Assembly: GCA_016861165.1 (NCBI GenBank)
Contig: BOKV01000001.1
Span: 124,001-188,000 of the forward strand
DNA: 64,000 bases
DNA from: Alphaproteobacteria bacterium
GTDB taxonomy: Bacteria; Pseudomonadota; Alphaproteobacteria; Rhizobiales; Rhizobiaceae
Direction: 5' to 3'
Both the position numbers and the translations under genes were made by a program. Positions 19,717-29,994 of this stretch are shown in pieces (within the stretch, counting starts at the first letter, position 1; every line of letters begins with the position of its first letter). The notes under the pieces were generated by a model that made no database searches, was not told the origin of the DNA, and saw only the letters and a list, made by a program, of their open reading frames with translations.

Positions 19717-20858
19717 ACTCGTTCAACGAACCAAGGCCGCGGCCCGAGGCCACGAACCGGCTGACGGACAACATCGAGGCGGCCGAGATGGTGGTTCCCT
19801 GCCGGGAACTGTCCGAGACCCTTCCGTTCTTCCTGAACCGGCTGGGCTTCCGGCTCGACCAGATCTTTCCGGCCGACGATCCGGCCGTCGCCGTCGTCTC
19901 CGGCCACGGCCTCAACCTGCGGCTGGTGCGCGGCGCCGAGGGGCCGCCGGGCACGCTCAGGCTGCTGTGCCGCGACCTGGCGGCCCTGGACGGCGAGGCC
20001 GCCCCGCTGGTCGCCCCGAACGGCACCCGCATCGAGTTCGCCGACGTCCATCCGCCGCTGATGATGCCCAAGACCCGGCATTCCTTCGTCGTGCGCAAAC
20101 TGACGGATTCCGACCCGTGGATCATCGGGCGAGCCGGCATGCACTACCGCGACCTTGTGCCCGACCGGCTGGGCGGCTCGATGATCGCCTCCCACATCCG
20201 CGTGCCCGATGCCGGCCCGGTGCCCGACAATGTGCACTTCCACATCGTCGGCTTCCAGATGATCTACTGCTATCGCGGCTGGGTGCGACTGGTCTACGAG
20301 GACCAGGGCGAGCCGTTCATCCTGGCCGCCGGCGACTGCGTGCTGCAGCCGCCGCAGATCCGCCACCGCGTCTTGGAGTCCTCGGGTGGGCTGGAGGTCA
20401 TCGAGATCGGCTGTCCAGCCGAACACGTCACCACGCTCGACCACGCCATGACGTTGCCGACCGGGCGCATCGACCCAGACAAGGACTTCCACGGCCAGAA
20501 ATTCTGCCGCCACCAATTGGCGAAGGCGACCTGGCGGCCGTGGCGGATCGAAGGCTTCGAACAGCGCGACACCGGCATCGGTGCCGCCACCGGCGGCGTC
20601 GCCTCGGTCAAGGTGGCGCGGCCGGCCGGCGCACTGGAGACACCGTGGAACAGCCTCGACAGCGACATCTATTTCGGCTTCGTGCTCGAAGGCGGCATGA
20701 CCCTGTCGGGCGAAGGCCATGCCAGCCGCGACCTCGCCATTGGCGACGCCTTCGTCATCCCGCCGGACCTGAAGACGCGCCTCGACAACTGCACCGGCGA
20801 CCTCGAAATCCTCGAGGTCTCGCTGCCGGCCGAGTTCGCCACCTCGGTGTGGACGTGA
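19713..20858 (+). CDS. Bicupin protein with N-terminal glyoxalase-like region
   Basis: The 381-residue protein begins with a vicinal-oxygen-chelate-like segment (EMVVPCRELSETLPFFLNRLGFRL, about residues 24-50). Two cupin barrels follow. The first is around 160-235, with VHFHIVGFQMIYCYRGWVRL and DCVLQPPQIRHRVL. The second is around 310-375, with YFGFVLEGGMTLSGEGHA and GDAFVIPPDLKTRL. Cupins bind metal and act as small-molecule dioxygenases, isomerases or sensors. The function is not recognisable. Its ATG overlaps the permease stop by four bases, so it probably processes or senses the transported compound. Confidence 0.8.
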   Translation: MNSFNEPRPRPEATNRLTDNIEAAEMVVPCRELSETLPFFLNRLGFRLDQIFPADDPAVAVVSGHGLNLRLVRGAEGPPGTLRLLCRDLAALDGEAAPLVAPNGTRIEFADVHPPLMMPKTRHSFVVRKLTDSDPWIIGRAGMHYRDLVPDRLGGSMIASHIRVPDAGPVPDNVHFHIVGFQMIYCYRGWVRLVYEDQGEPFILAAGDCVLQPPQIRHRVLESSGGLEVIEIGCPAEHVTTLDHAMTLPTGRIDPDKDFHGQKFCRHQLAKATWRPWRIEGFEQRDTGIGAATGGVASVKVARPAGALETPWNSLDSDIYFGFVLEGGMTLSGEGHASRDLAIGDAFVIPPDLKTRLDNCTGDLEILEVSLPAEFATSVWT

Positions 20859-20936
20859 GTCCCGTGCCGCCGGCGAAGGCTTTTCACCGCTCGGGCCAGT
20901 CGATATAAGGGCGCCCAAACTCGGGGGCGCAGGCGC

Positions 20937-21413
20937 ATGTCCAAAGACGACAAGGCAATGGCAAAGACGATCGACCAGGATCTGATACGCGAGCTGGCCG
21001 CGCTGCTGAAGGAAACCGACCTCACCGAGATCGAGTTCGAGCGCGACGATCTGCGTGTCCGGGTCGCCCGCCACAACGTCGCCGCCGCCGCGCCGGTCGC
21101 CGTGGCGCCCGTCAGCCTGGCGCCGGCCGGCGCGGCGCCCTCCGAGGCCGCGCCCAGGCCGGTCGAACCCGGCAAGCATCCCGGCGTCGTCCCCTCTCCG
21201 ATGGTCGGCACCGCCTATTACGCGCCGGCGCCCGGCGCCAAGCCGTTCATCAATCTCGGCGATACCGTCAAGGCCGGCCAGACGGTGATGATCGTCGAGG
21301 CCATGAAGACGATGAACCAGATACCGGCGCCTCGCAGCGGCAAGGTCACCGCGATCCTGGTCGAGGACGGCCAGCCGGTTGAATATGGCGAACCGCTGCT
21401 GGTCATCGAATAG
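20937..21413 (+). CDS. accB: Biotin carboxyl carrier protein of acetyl-CoA carboxylase
   Basis: The 158-residue AccB has an N-terminal region ([24 protein letters not shown]), an Ala/Pro-rich linker (about 48-80) and a C-terminal biotinyl domain with the target lysine Lys124 in EAMKT. It carries CO2 from the biotin carboxylase to the carboxyltransferase in the first step of fatty acid synthesis. The biotin carboxylase gene follows after 17 bases. An internal ATG at 20958 is an alternative start. The pair accB-accC followed by aat is a common alphaproteobacterial order. Confidence 0.96.
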   Translation: MSKDDKAMAKTIDQDLIRELAALLKETDLTEIEFERDDLRVRVARHNVAAAAPVAVAPVSLAPAGAAPSEAAPRPVEPGKHPGVVPSPMVGTAYYAPAPGAKPFINLGDTVKAGQTVMIVEAMKTMNQIPAPRSGKVTAILVEDGQPVEYGEPLLVIE

Positions 21414-21430
21414 GCGGCGGAACGCACTCG

Positions 21431-22774
<1,344 letters not shown>

Positions 22775-22868
22775 TCCGAGATCAGCTCGCTGGCCGGCGG
22801 TCGGCGGTTGTTGTCCCGCCCGGCTGCGCCTATCTTCGGCGGGCGATCACCCACCAACGATTCCGCCG

Positions 22869-23543
22869 ATGGCTACTGCCAAGGACCTCCTCCTCGAGAT
22901 CACCCCGCAGGTGCTGCTCAAGGCCTATGCCTGCGGCATCTTTCCGATGGCCGAGTCGGCGTCCGACCCCGGCCTGTTCTGGGTCGAGCCGGACCTGCGC
23001 GGCATCATCCCGCTCGACGCCTTTCATGTCCCGGCCTCGCTGCGCAAGTTCATGCGGCGCGAGCCGTTCGAGGTGCGGGTCGACACCGATCTCGAAGCCG
23101 TCATTGCCGGCTGCGCGCAGGCCACGCCCGAGCGCCCGAAGACGTGGATCAACCAGCGCATCAGGCGGCTCTATCTGCAGCTGCACGCGATCGGCCACTG
23201 CCATTCGGTCGAGTGCTGGCGGGACGGTGAACTCGTCGGCGGGCTCTATGGCGTGCGCCTCGGCGCCGCCTTCTTCGGCGAGAGCATGTTCTCGCGCCGT
23301 CCGAACGCCTCCAAGGTAGCGCTCGTCCACCTTGTCCATCGCCTCGTAACAGGCGGCTTTCGCCTGCTCGACACCCAGTTCACCACCGACCATCTGCGTC
23401 GGTTCGGCGCCATCGACGTGCCCAGGGAACGCTATTCGCGGCTGCTGGCCGAAGCGGTCGCCGCCGATGCCGACTTCTTCCCCTACGAGGGCGGCGGCGC
23501 CTCGTCGGAGGTCATCTTGCAGTCTTTGAGCCAGATGTCATAG
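22869..23543 (+). CDS. aat: Leucyl/phenylalanyl-tRNA--protein transferase
   Basis: This 224-residue Aat adds Leu or Phe from aminoacyl-tRNA to proteins with N-terminal Arg or Lys, marking them for ClpS/ClpAP degradation. Family motifs are present: [79 protein letters not shown] and [16 protein letters not shown]. Its last 61 bases overlap the 3' end of the convergent DUF2155 gene. The order accB-accC-aat-DUF2155 recurs in alphaproteobacteria. Confidence 0.96.
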   Translation: MATAKDLLLEITPQVLLKAYACGIFPMAESASDPGLFWVEPDLRGIIPLDAFHVPASLRKFMRREPFEVRVDTDLEAVIAGCAQATPERPKTWINQRIRRLYLQLHAIGHCHSVECWRDGELVGGLYGVRLGAAFFGESMFSRRPNASKVALVHLVHRLVTGGFRLLDTQFTTDHLRRFGAIDVPRERYSRLLAEAVAADADFFPYEGGGASSEVILQSLSQMS

Positions 23544-23893
23544 ACGGCGTGCTCGATGGCGTTCAGTCCGGGCGAATCGGCGAACATCCAGCCGGTGAAG
23601 ATGCGCCTGATCTGGCGGTTGAGCGTGATCTCGTCGACCTCGACGAAGCTGGTCGTCTTCGGCGGTTCGCTCGGCGGGCGCGAATAGCACACGCGCGGGG
23701 TCACATGCAGCGCGCCGAAGCGGACCGTCTCGTCGATATAGACGTCGAAATTGATGATGCGCCCGGTGATCTTGTCGATGCCGTAGAATTCGGCGACCTT
23801 GTTGGCGATGCGTTCGTCGCCGCTGGCGATCCCGGCGAAAAGGAACACGGCAAGTCCCGCCGGAACGAGCGCCCGAGAAATACGCACTAGCAT
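23483..23893 (-). CDS. DUF2155 domain secreted protein
   Basis: The 136-residue protein has an N-terminal signal peptide (about 1-25) and then a DUF2155 domain with [40 protein letters not shown] and [18 protein letters not shown], ending [10 protein letters not shown]. Two cysteines (in RVCYSR and LKDCKM) may form a disulfide. The family is conserved in alphaproteobacteria next to acc and aat genes. Its function is unknown. It is convergent with aat and overlaps its coding end by 61 bases. Confidence 0.88.
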   Translation of the reverse strand: MLVRISRALVPAGLAVFLFAGIASGDERIANKVAEFYGIDKITGRIINFDVYIDETVRFGALHVTPRVCYSRPPSEPPKTTSFVEVDEITLNRQIRRIFTGWMFADSPGLNAIEHAVYDIWLKDCKMTSDEAPPPS

Positions 23894-24092
23894 TCTTTCG
23901 ATGATTCCGTCCTGCCGCGATTTTCGGCGGGTTCCTTATCACGCGAATCGGGCTTCTCCAAGGCTGCCCCCGCCGCCTGTGACGTACGGATTCCTGTGTC
24001 AGGGGTGGAAAGCGGGCCTACCCTGTTGTCAGCGACGACTCAGCAAGGAGCACCCCGATGTCACAGCGAGCTGCGACGATTGAGAGTTCAGA

Positions 24093-24830
24093 CTAGGCAA
24101 CCGATTCGAGCAATTGGCCGACGATCAGGTTCCAGCCGTCGATGAGGACGAAGAACAGCACCTTCATCGGCAGGGAAACGACCGTCGGCGGCAGCATCAT
24201 CATGCCCATCGACATGGTGACCGTGGCCACGATCAGGTCGATGACGAGGAATGGCAGCAGGATGAGGAAGCCGATCTCGAAGGCGCGCCGCAGCTCCGAC
24301 ACCATATAGGCCGGCACGATCAACCGCAGGTCGGGCAGTTCGTCCTCGGCTTGCGGCTCATCGGCGCCGGCGAAATCGGCGAACAGTTCGAGGTCCCTCG
24401 CCCGCACATGGCTCGCCATGAACCGCTTCAGCGGGTCGATGATCAGTGGGATCGCCTCCTCCTCGGTGATCTCGCCGTTGACCAGCGGCCGCACACCCTG
24501 CGTCCACGCCGTGTCGAACACCGGCGCCATGACGTAGAAGGTCATGAACAGGGCGAGCGCGATGACGATCAGGTTGGACGGCGTCGACTGCAGGCCGAGG
24601 CCGGTGCGCAGGAACGAGAAGGCGACGACGAAGCGGGTGAAGCAGGTGGCGGTGACCAGCAGGCCGGGCGCGACCGACAGCACGGTGAGCAGGATGATGC
24701 CCTGGACGATGCGGCCGGAGATGGAGGCGTCGCCGGCCGGCAGCAAATCGGACAGGTTGAGCTGCTGGGCGCCGGCAATGGTGGCGGACACAAGGATGGC
24801 GACAGCGGCAAGAGCGAGCCGCCGCCTCAT
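24093..24830 (-). CDS. fliP: Flagellar export gate protein FliP
   Basis: The 245-residue FliP has a cleavable signal peptide (residues 1-21) and four membrane segments. Family signatures are FTRFVVAFSFLRTGLGLQSTP-like sequence and LALFMTFYVMAPVFD, with ELRRAFEIGFLILLPFLVID and MGMMMLPPTVVSLPMKVLFF at the C-terminus. It forms the core of the export gate with FliQ and FliR. The ATG at 24830 overlaps the fliL stop by four bases. It is the last gene of the minus-strand flagellar operon. fliQ and fliR do not follow within the window. Confidence 0.96.
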   Translation of the reverse strand: MRRRLALAAVAILVSATIAGAQQLNLSDLLPAGDASISGRIVQGIILLTVLSVAPGLLVTATCFTRFVVAFSFLRTGLGLQSTPSNLIVIALALFMTFYVMAPVFDTAWTQGVRPLVNGEITEEEAIPLIIDPLKRFMASHVRARDLELFADFAGADEPQAEDELPDLRLIVPAYMVSELRRAFEIGFLILLPFLVIDLIVATVTMSMGMMMLPPTVVSLPMKVLFFVLIDGWNLIVGQLLESVA

Positions 24831-25444
24831 TCGATCACCAGCGAGAGGATCTTGGTGGCGGCGGCCTTGCCGCCGGTCGAGACCTTGACCGTGTCGAGCA
24901 GGTCCTCGCGGAACTGCAGGAAGCCGCTGGCGCCGGCCAGATCGTCGGCGGTCTTGGCCCGCAGCATGCCGACGATCGCCTCGTTGATGGCGTTTTTCTC
25001 GTCGTCGGAGGGCGCCTTGGTGCCGTTCTGGTAGACGACGGCGACCTCCATGCGGATCCATTGGCCCTTGGTAGCGCCGAGATTGGCGACGATCGGGTCG
25101 AGCGTGAACGTCGGCGGCCCGGCGGCGAACAGGCTGGCGGCGGTCAGTTCCTCCTCGCCGCCATGGGCGGCGGCATCGGCCGCCTTCGGCTTTTTCGGCG
25201 TGCGGCCCGGCCGCTTGCCGATCGCCGCGCGCTCTTCATCGTCCACCGCCGGCCGGGCCTGCGCCTCGACTTGGGCGGCCGCCGTCTCGGCCGCAGCGGT
25301 TTCCTCGGCCAGCCGCGTTTCCATCGTCTGGCGGACCTGCGAGCCGATGAACCAGCCCGAGCCGACGGCCAGCAGCGTAATGGCGCCGAACACGGCGACG
25401 AGCGGCACCAGCCCCGATTTCGATCCCCCGCCGTCGGACGCCAC
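24827..25444 (-). CDS. fliL: Flagellar basal body-associated protein FliL
   Basis: The 205-residue protein has a short cytoplasmic N-terminus, one membrane helix (about 11-33), an Ala/Glu-rich linker with basic residues (KRPGRTPKKPK), and the FliL periplasmic domain starting TFTLDPIVANL and ending REDLLDTVKVS-like sequence and LSLVIE. FliL surrounds the stator and supports torque. It overlaps fliP by four bases and is 2 bases from flgH. Confidence 0.92.
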   Translation of the reverse strand: MASDGGGSKSGLVPLVAVFGAITLLAVGSGWFIGSQVRQTMETRLAEETAAAETAAAQVEAQARPAVDDEERAAIGKRPGRTPKKPKAADAAAHGGEEELTAASLFAAGPPTFTLDPIVANLGATKGQWIRMEVAVVYQNGTKAPSDDEKNAINEAIVGMLRAKTADDLAGASGFLQFREDLLDTVKVSTGGKAAATKILSLVIE

Positions 25445-25446
25445 GG

Positions 25447-26220
25447 TCAGTCTCCCGCGTCGGGCGCATAGCCGAGCGGCACGGGCCCGTCGAGGCGGCT
25501 GACCGGCGGAGCCTCGTTGCGCTCCGGATAGGCGCCGAACAGGCCGCGCCGGTAGGGCCGGGTGTTGCTGCCGCCATAGGAAATGCGGGCCTCGGCGATC
25601 TTGTCATAGGGGATGGTGTTGTCGGGCAGGATGTCGATGGCGCGCACGACGCCCTCCACCGTCAGCAGGCGAAGCTCGTGGTTGACGCGCACCTCCTGCG
25701 TGCCGGCGATGACCAGATTGCCATTCGGCGAGGCGCGCACGACCACCACCGCCACCGAAAGCTGTATCTTCTCGGCCCGGTTGACCGAGCCGCCGCGCTG
25801 GGCCTTGCCGTTCAGGTCCACCGAGGCGTCGAGCGAGGCCGACGGGTTGTGGTTGGCGATGTCGAAGGTGCCGGCGGCGGTGAGCCCTCCCTTGGCCTTG
25901 GTCTCGCGTTCCGACACGTTCTGGAACGCCGCCTTGTCGTTCATCGATATCTTGACGGTGAGGATGTCGCCCTCGCGGAAGGCGCGGTTGTCGCGGAACA
26001 GATGGCCGTGCCGATCCGACCAGATCGAGTTGTTGGCCATCGAGGAGCGGTCGTCGAACTTGACCACCTGCGGGTAGGGCGGCGCGATGAACTCCGGCGT
26101 GCGCGTCTCCAGTTCCGGCGGGCTCAGCGGCGCCGGCGTGCCGAGATCGTGGAAGGCGGGATTGCAGCCCGCCGACAGCAGGCATGCGGACAGGACGAGG
26201 AAGGTGCGGAGCAACCTCAT
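25447..26220 (-). CDS. flgH: Flagellar L-ring protein FlgH
   Basis: FlgH is an outer-membrane lipoprotein that builds the L ring bushing around the rod. The 257-residue product starts at 26220 with a lipoprotein signal ending in the lipobox LLSAGC (Cys19). Typical core sequences are SIWSDRHGHLFRDNRAFREG, DILTVKISMNDKAAFQN and GNLVIAGTQEVRVNHELRLL, and it ends with RISYGGSNTRPYRRG-type sequence. A longer in-frame reading upstream is an artefact that crosses the preceding motE gene. It overlaps motE by four bases. Confidence 0.94.
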   Translation of the reverse strand: MRLLRTFLVLSACLLSAGCNPAFHDLGTPAPLSPPELETRTPEFIAPPYPQVVKFDDRSSMANNSIWSDRHGHLFRDNRAFREGDILTVKISMNDKAAFQNVSERETKAKGGLTAAGTFDIANHNPSASLDASVDLNGKAQRGGSVNRAEKIQLSVAVVVVRASPNGNLVIAGTQEVRVNHELRLLTVEGVVRAIDILPDNTIPYDKIAEARISYGGSNTRPYRRGLFGAYPERNEAPPVSRLDGPVPLGYAPDAGD

Positions 26221-26816
26221 TGCCCGGCCTGCCTGGTTTCCGGATGGCGCATCGCCACCGTCAGGTAGTTGGCGATCTGGGCGGCCTGTCGCGGCGCCAT
26301 CTCGGTCATGATGCGGCTCGAGACCTTGGGGTCGAGCCGCATGATGATGGAGGCCGCCAGGCCGGTTTCCAGTTCGGCGATCTGGCTGGCGGCCGCGTCG
26401 GGCCGCATCGTCTCGAAGATGGAGACCACATGCTTCTCGGCCGCCGAGCGGAAACGCTCGCGGATTTCGACATATTCGCGGATCGCCTCCATCTTCTCGG
26501 TCAGCGCGGCAAGCTTCTCGTCGATCTGCGCCTGCTTTTCCTCCAGGCTGCGCTCGATCAGCGCATAGCGGGTCTCGCGGGCGCCGTCGGCGATGTTGAC
26601 GCAGTATTGCAGCATGTCCTTTTCGGTCATCACCGCGCCGGTCACGGCATCGACGTCGATGCCGGCCGGGTCCGCCTGGGCAAGCGTCTCCGCGTCCTGG
26701 CTCTCGGCCGGCAGGGCCATCGGTTGGGGCGGCCGGTCCTGAGCCGGCGCCGGACCGGCGACGGCGGTCGCCGCGACCAGTAGCGCCAGCAGGAACGGGC
26801 GGCAATCGATCACCAT
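26217..26816 (-). CDS. motE: Flagellar protein MotE
   Basis: The 199-residue protein has a signal peptide (1-25), a Pro-rich stretch, a coiled-coil region (about 85-125, EKQAQIDEKLAALTEKMEAI) and a C-terminal MgtE-N-like segment (IFETMRPDAAASQIAELETG and MRLDPKVSSRIMTEMAP). This architecture matches rhizobial MotE, a periplasmic chaperone needed for MotC folding and motor function. The position between flgI and flgH is the same as in Sinorhizobium. The ATG at 26816 follows GGGGGCGGAAAAG. Confidence 0.85.
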   Translation of the reverse strand: MVIDCRPFLLALLVAATAVAGPAPAQDRPPQPMALPAESQDAETLAQADPAGIDVDAVTGAVMTEKDMLQYCVNIADGARETRYALIERSLEEKQAQIDEKLAALTEKMEAIREYVEIRERFRSAAEKHVVSIFETMRPDAAASQIAELETGLAASIIMRLDPKVSSRIMTEMAPRQAAQIANYLTVAMRHPETRQAGQ

Positions 26817-26829
26817 TCTTTTCCGCCCC

Positions 26830-27939
26830 CTATTGAACCACCAGCGTCGCGTGGATCGCGCCCGCCGACTTGATCGCCTGCAGGATGGCGATGATCCCGG
26901 ACGGCTTGGCGCCGAGCGAATTGAGCCCGTTGACCAGATCGCGCAGGCTCGGGCCCTCAACGATGCCGAGCGCGCCGCCGGTCTCCTGGGCGTCGACAAA
27001 GGTGTTGGGCTCGACCGCCGTCTCCCCCTTGCTGAACGGCTCCGGCTGCACGACGCGCGGGTCCTCGACCACGCTCACGGTCAGGTTGCCGTGGGTTATG
27101 GCCACGGTCGAGATGCGCACGTCGGAGCCGATGACCACGGTGCCGGTGCGCTCGTCGACGACGATGCGGGCCGGTGCATCCGGGTTGACCTCAATGGCGC
27201 CGATGGCGGCGAAGAAGCGGGTATTGGTCACCCCCTGCGGCCGGCGCACGACAATGCTGCGATTGTCGCGCTCGGTGGCGAGCCGCTTGCCGTAGTGGGT
27301 CATCGTGTAGGCGTTGATCCTGTCGGTCACCTCGATGACCGTGTTGAAGTCGGGATTGGTCAGTTCGAGGACGAGCTGATCCTCGTCTTCGAGATTGCCG
27401 GGGGCGGCGTGCTCGACCAGCGCGCCGTTGGGAATGCGCGCCGAGGTCGGCGTGCTCGAGGTTATTTCCGCCGCCTCGCCGGCCGCGCTGAAGCCGGAAA
27501 CCACCAGCGAACCCTGGGCGACCGCGTAGATGTTGCCGTCGGCGCCGTAGAGCGGCGTGGCGACCAGCGTTCCGCCCTGCAGCGATTCGGCGTCGCCGAT
27601 CGAGGACACCGTCACGTCGATCGCGCCGCCGGCGTCGATGAAGGCGGGCAGCTTGGCGGTGACCAGGACGGCGGCGACGTTGCGCGTGCGGATCGACGAT
27701 TCGCCGGCGCCGACGCCCATGCGGTCGAGCATGGCGCGCATCGAACTCTCGGTGAACGGCGCGTTGCGCAGGCTGTCGCCGGTCGATTTGAGCCCGACGA
27801 CGAGTCCGTAGCCGACAAGCTGGTTGTCGCGCACGCCCTGGATACTGACGATGTCCTTGATGCGGACGGCCGCCGCCGCCGGCTGCAATGCCAGGACGAG
27901 GACGAGGACGACGAAGGTGGCGAGGCGCGCCGCCATCAC
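26830..27939 (-). CDS. flgI: Flagellar P-ring protein FlgI
   Basis: The 369-residue FlgI forms the periplasmic P ring around the rod. After a signal peptide (1-23) it has the conserved opening RIKDIVSIQGVRDNQLVGYG, then LVVGLKSTGDSLRNAPFTE, RNVAAVLVTAKLPAF, the DVTVSSIGDAESLQGGTLV block, and near the end SLRDLVNGLNSLGAKPSGII and ILQAIKSAGAIHATL. The start overlaps the flgA stop by four bases. Confidence 0.97.
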   Translation of the reverse strand: MMAARLATFVVLVLVLALQPAAAAVRIKDIVSIQGVRDNQLVGYGLVVGLKSTGDSLRNAPFTESSMRAMLDRMGVGAGESSIRTRNVAAVLVTAKLPAFIDAGGAIDVTVSSIGDAESLQGGTLVATPLYGADGNIYAVAQGSLVVSGFSAAGEAAEITSSTPTSARIPNGALVEHAAPGNLEDEDQLVLELTNPDFNTVIEVTDRINAYTMTHYGKRLATERDNRSIVVRRPQGVTNTRFFAAIGAIEVNPDAPARIVVDERTGTVVIGSDVRISTVAITHGNLTVSVVEDPRVVQPEPFSKGETAVEPNTFVDAQETGGALGIVEGPSLRDLVNGLNSLGAKPSGIIAILQAIKSAGAIHATLVVQ

Positions 27940-28427
27940 CGCCCCGTTGCCAGCAGCGTGCCGTCGGCCTGGGCGATACCGCTGACGACCAGGCCGGTAT
28001 CGACATTGCGTGCCCGCACCCGCTCGCCGGCCGCCGCCGACGACAGCGGGATCACCTCGCCGGTGATGACCAGCGCCCCGGCGCGGTAGACGATCGTCAC
28101 CGGCTTGCTGGCGTTGATGACGTGGGGCTCGCGCAGCTGGCTGAGCGCGATCGGTCGGCCGGGAACCAGCGTCGAGCGCGCCAGCTTGCCGTCGAGCTGC
28201 CCGGCGTCGACCGCGATCCCGGCGGCAGCGGCATAGCGGCTGGTCACGCGGCGCATGGTCAGCGCCGCGAGCGGAATCGGCTGGCCGGCATAGATCATGG
28301 TGGCGGGAACCGGCACGTCGACATGGGTCGGCACCGCCGTCTCGCCGGCGAGGGCCGCGCCGCCGAGGACAGCGGCCAGCGCCGCCGCGGCAAGCCCGTC
28401 GCGCAGGAACGTCATGACGGCGGCCAT
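27936..28427 (-). CDS. flgA: P-ring assembly chaperone FlgA
   Basis: The 163-residue protein has a signal peptide (about 1-27) and a SAF-type domain (PATMIYAGQPIPLAALTMRR, GRPIALSQLREPHVI). A C-terminal segment ends SGIAQADGTLLATGR. FlgA is the periplasmic chaperone for FlgI assembly, and the gene directly precedes flgI with a four-base overlap. The start overlaps the flgG stop by one base (TGATG). An internal Met at residue 5 is an alternative start. Confidence 0.9.
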   Translation of the reverse strand: MAAVMTFLRDGLAAAALAAVLGGAALAGETAVPTHVDVPVPATMIYAGQPIPLAALTMRRVTSRYAAAAGIAVDAGQLDGKLARSTLVPGRPIALSQLREPHVINASKPVTIVYRAGALVITGEVIPLSSAAAGERVRARNVDTGLVVSGIAQADGTLLATGR

Positions 28428-29221
28428 CAGCGTATGCCCTTGGTGACCGTGCTCGACATCTCGTCGGCGGCCTGGATGACCTTGGAGTTCATTTCATAGG
28501 CACGCTGGGCGGCGATCATCGCGGTGATCTCGTGCACGGCGTCGACATTGGAGCCCTCCAGATAGGTCTGCAGCAGCTTGCCGTAATTGGGCGAGCCGGG
28601 AACGCCGCTGACCGCCGCTCCGGACGCCTCGGTCTCGCGGAACAGGTTGTCGCCCAGCGGATCGAGGCCGGCCTCGTTGGGGAAGTTGGCGAGCGCGATC
28701 TGGCCGACCTCGGTCGGCGCCGCCTGCCCGTCGACATAGGCATAGACCATGCCTGAATCGTTGATCGTCACCTGGGTGGCATTCTCCGGGATGGTGATCT
28801 CGGGCTCGATCAGATAGCCGTTCAGCGTGACGAGCTGACGGTTCTCGTTGAGGTTGAAGGCACCGTCGCGGGTGTAGAGCGTCTCGCCGTCGGGTCCGGT
28901 GATCTGGAACCAGCCGCGGCCGTTGATGGCGAGGTCGAACGGGTTGCCGGTGTTCTGCAATGCGCCCTGCAGATGGATGTCGCGGATGGCGGCGAGGCGG
29001 ACACCGAGTCCGAGCTTGGCGCCCTCGGGCACCAGGCCGAGGCCGGCCTGCTGGGACACGCCCTGGGAGCGGACCGTCTCGTAGAGAAGGTCGGTGAATT
29101 CCGCCTTCGACCGCTTGTAGCCGGTGGTGTTGATGTTGGCGATGTTGTTGGCGATCACGTCGAGATTGGTCTGCTGGGCCGACATGCCCGTCGCCGCGAT
29201 CGAAAGTGCCGTCATGCCCAT
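28427..29221 (-). CDS. flgG: Distal rod protein FlgG
   Basis: The 264-residue rod protein has the N-terminal flagellar rod/hook signature ALSIAATGMSAQQTNLDVIA followed by NNIANINTTGYKR, and the C-terminal helix MIAAQRAYEMNSKVIQAADE. The middle contains GNPFDLAINGRGWFQI, typical of FlgG. It builds the distal rod. The gene is preceded by fliE after 34 bases and is translationally coupled to flgA. Confidence 0.97.
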   Translation of the reverse strand: MGMTALSIAATGMSAQQTNLDVIANNIANINTTGYKRSKAEFTDLLYETVRSQGVSQQAGLGLVPEGAKLGLGVRLAAIRDIHLQGALQNTGNPFDLAINGRGWFQITGPDGETLYTRDGAFNLNENRQLVTLNGYLIEPEITIPENATQVTINDSGMVYAYVDGQAAPTEVGQIALANFPNEAGLDPLGDNLFRETEASGAAVSGVPGSPNYGKLLQTYLEGSNVDAVHEITAMIAAQRAYEMNSKVIQAADEMSSTVTKGIR

Positions 29222-29255
29222 GGTGTCACTCCAGTGTTGCCGGCGCCCGTGGCCA

Positions 29256-29576
29256 TCAGATCTGCATGCGGCTCAGGTCGAGATAGGCGGCGACGATCTT
29301 GTCGCGCACCGCCACCGCCATGCGCAGCGACTGCTCGGCCGCCATGACCGCGCCGACCACCTCCTGCACGTCGACGGCGCCATCGCCCCGCATCGCACCG
29401 ATCGACAGCGCCTCGGCCTTCTTCAGGTCATTGTTGACATTGGCGATCATGCCGCCCAGCACCGATGCGAAGTCCTGGCCTTCGCCCTCATGGACGGCGG
29501 TTGCCGCGCGCGAAGCGAACCCGTCGAGGGCGGTCGTGGCAACGGGCGAGACGGAAGAGAGCGCGGTGACGGCCAT
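29256..29576 (-). CDS. fliE: Flagellar hook-basal body protein FliE
   Basis: The 106-residue FliE links the MS ring and export gate to the proximal rod. The C-terminal half carries the family pattern: GGMIANVNNDLKKAEALSIG, VDVQEVVGAVMAAEQSLRMA and VRDKIVAAYLDLSRMQI. The start overlaps the flgC stop (TGATG). It sits between flgC and flgG as usual. Confidence 0.95.
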   Translation of the reverse strand: MAVTALSSVSPVATTALDGFASRAATAVHEGEGQDFASVLGGMIANVNNDLKKAEALSIGAMRGDGAVDVQEVVGAVMAAEQSLRMAVAVRDKIVAAYLDLSRMQI

Positions 29577-29992
29577 CAGGTCCTCAGCAGGTCGATTGTC
29601 ATGGTGACGAGCTGGCGCGCCTGCTTGAAGGTCTCCAGGTTCGCCTCGTAGCTGCGCACCGCCTCGCGCATGTCGCCCATCTCGACCAGCAGGTTGACGT
29701 TGGGCATGCGCACCATGCCGTCCGACCCGGCGGCCGGGTGGGACGGGTCGTATTCGAGCAGGAAGTCGGTCCGGTCCGTGCCGATCCGGTCGATCGCCAC
29801 GGTCGACAGGCCGGTCTTCAGGTCGAGCACCGAGGCGAAGGTGACCGTCTTGCGCCGATAGGGGTCGGCCTCCGGCGTCCTGCCGGTGGTGCTGGCGTTG
29901 GCGATGTTCTCGGTGATGACCCGCAAGCGCCGCGACTGGGCAGCCAGTCCGGAACTGGAAATCGATAGCGACGCGCCGAGCGAATCGATCAC
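29576..29992 (-). CDS. flgC: Proximal rod protein FlgC
   Basis: The 138-residue product starts with GTG at 29992, two bases past the flgB stop, with GGGAGC in front. This gives the expected FlgC opening IDSLGASLSISSSGLAAQSR. The signature continues RLRVITENIANASTTGRTPE and DPYRRKTVTF, and the C-terminal helix is VRSYEANLETFKQARQLV. An upstream in-frame ATG belongs to flgB sequence in another frame and is rejected. FlgC is part of the proximal rod with FlgB and FlgF. Confidence 0.93.
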   Translation of the reverse strand: MIDSLGASLSISSSGLAAQSRRLRVITENIANASTTGRTPEADPYRRKTVTFASVLDLKTGLSTVAIDRIGTDRTDFLLEYDPSHPAAGSDGMVRMPNVNLLVEMGDMREAVRSYEANLETFKQARQLVTMTIDLLRT

Positions 29993-29994
29993 GT

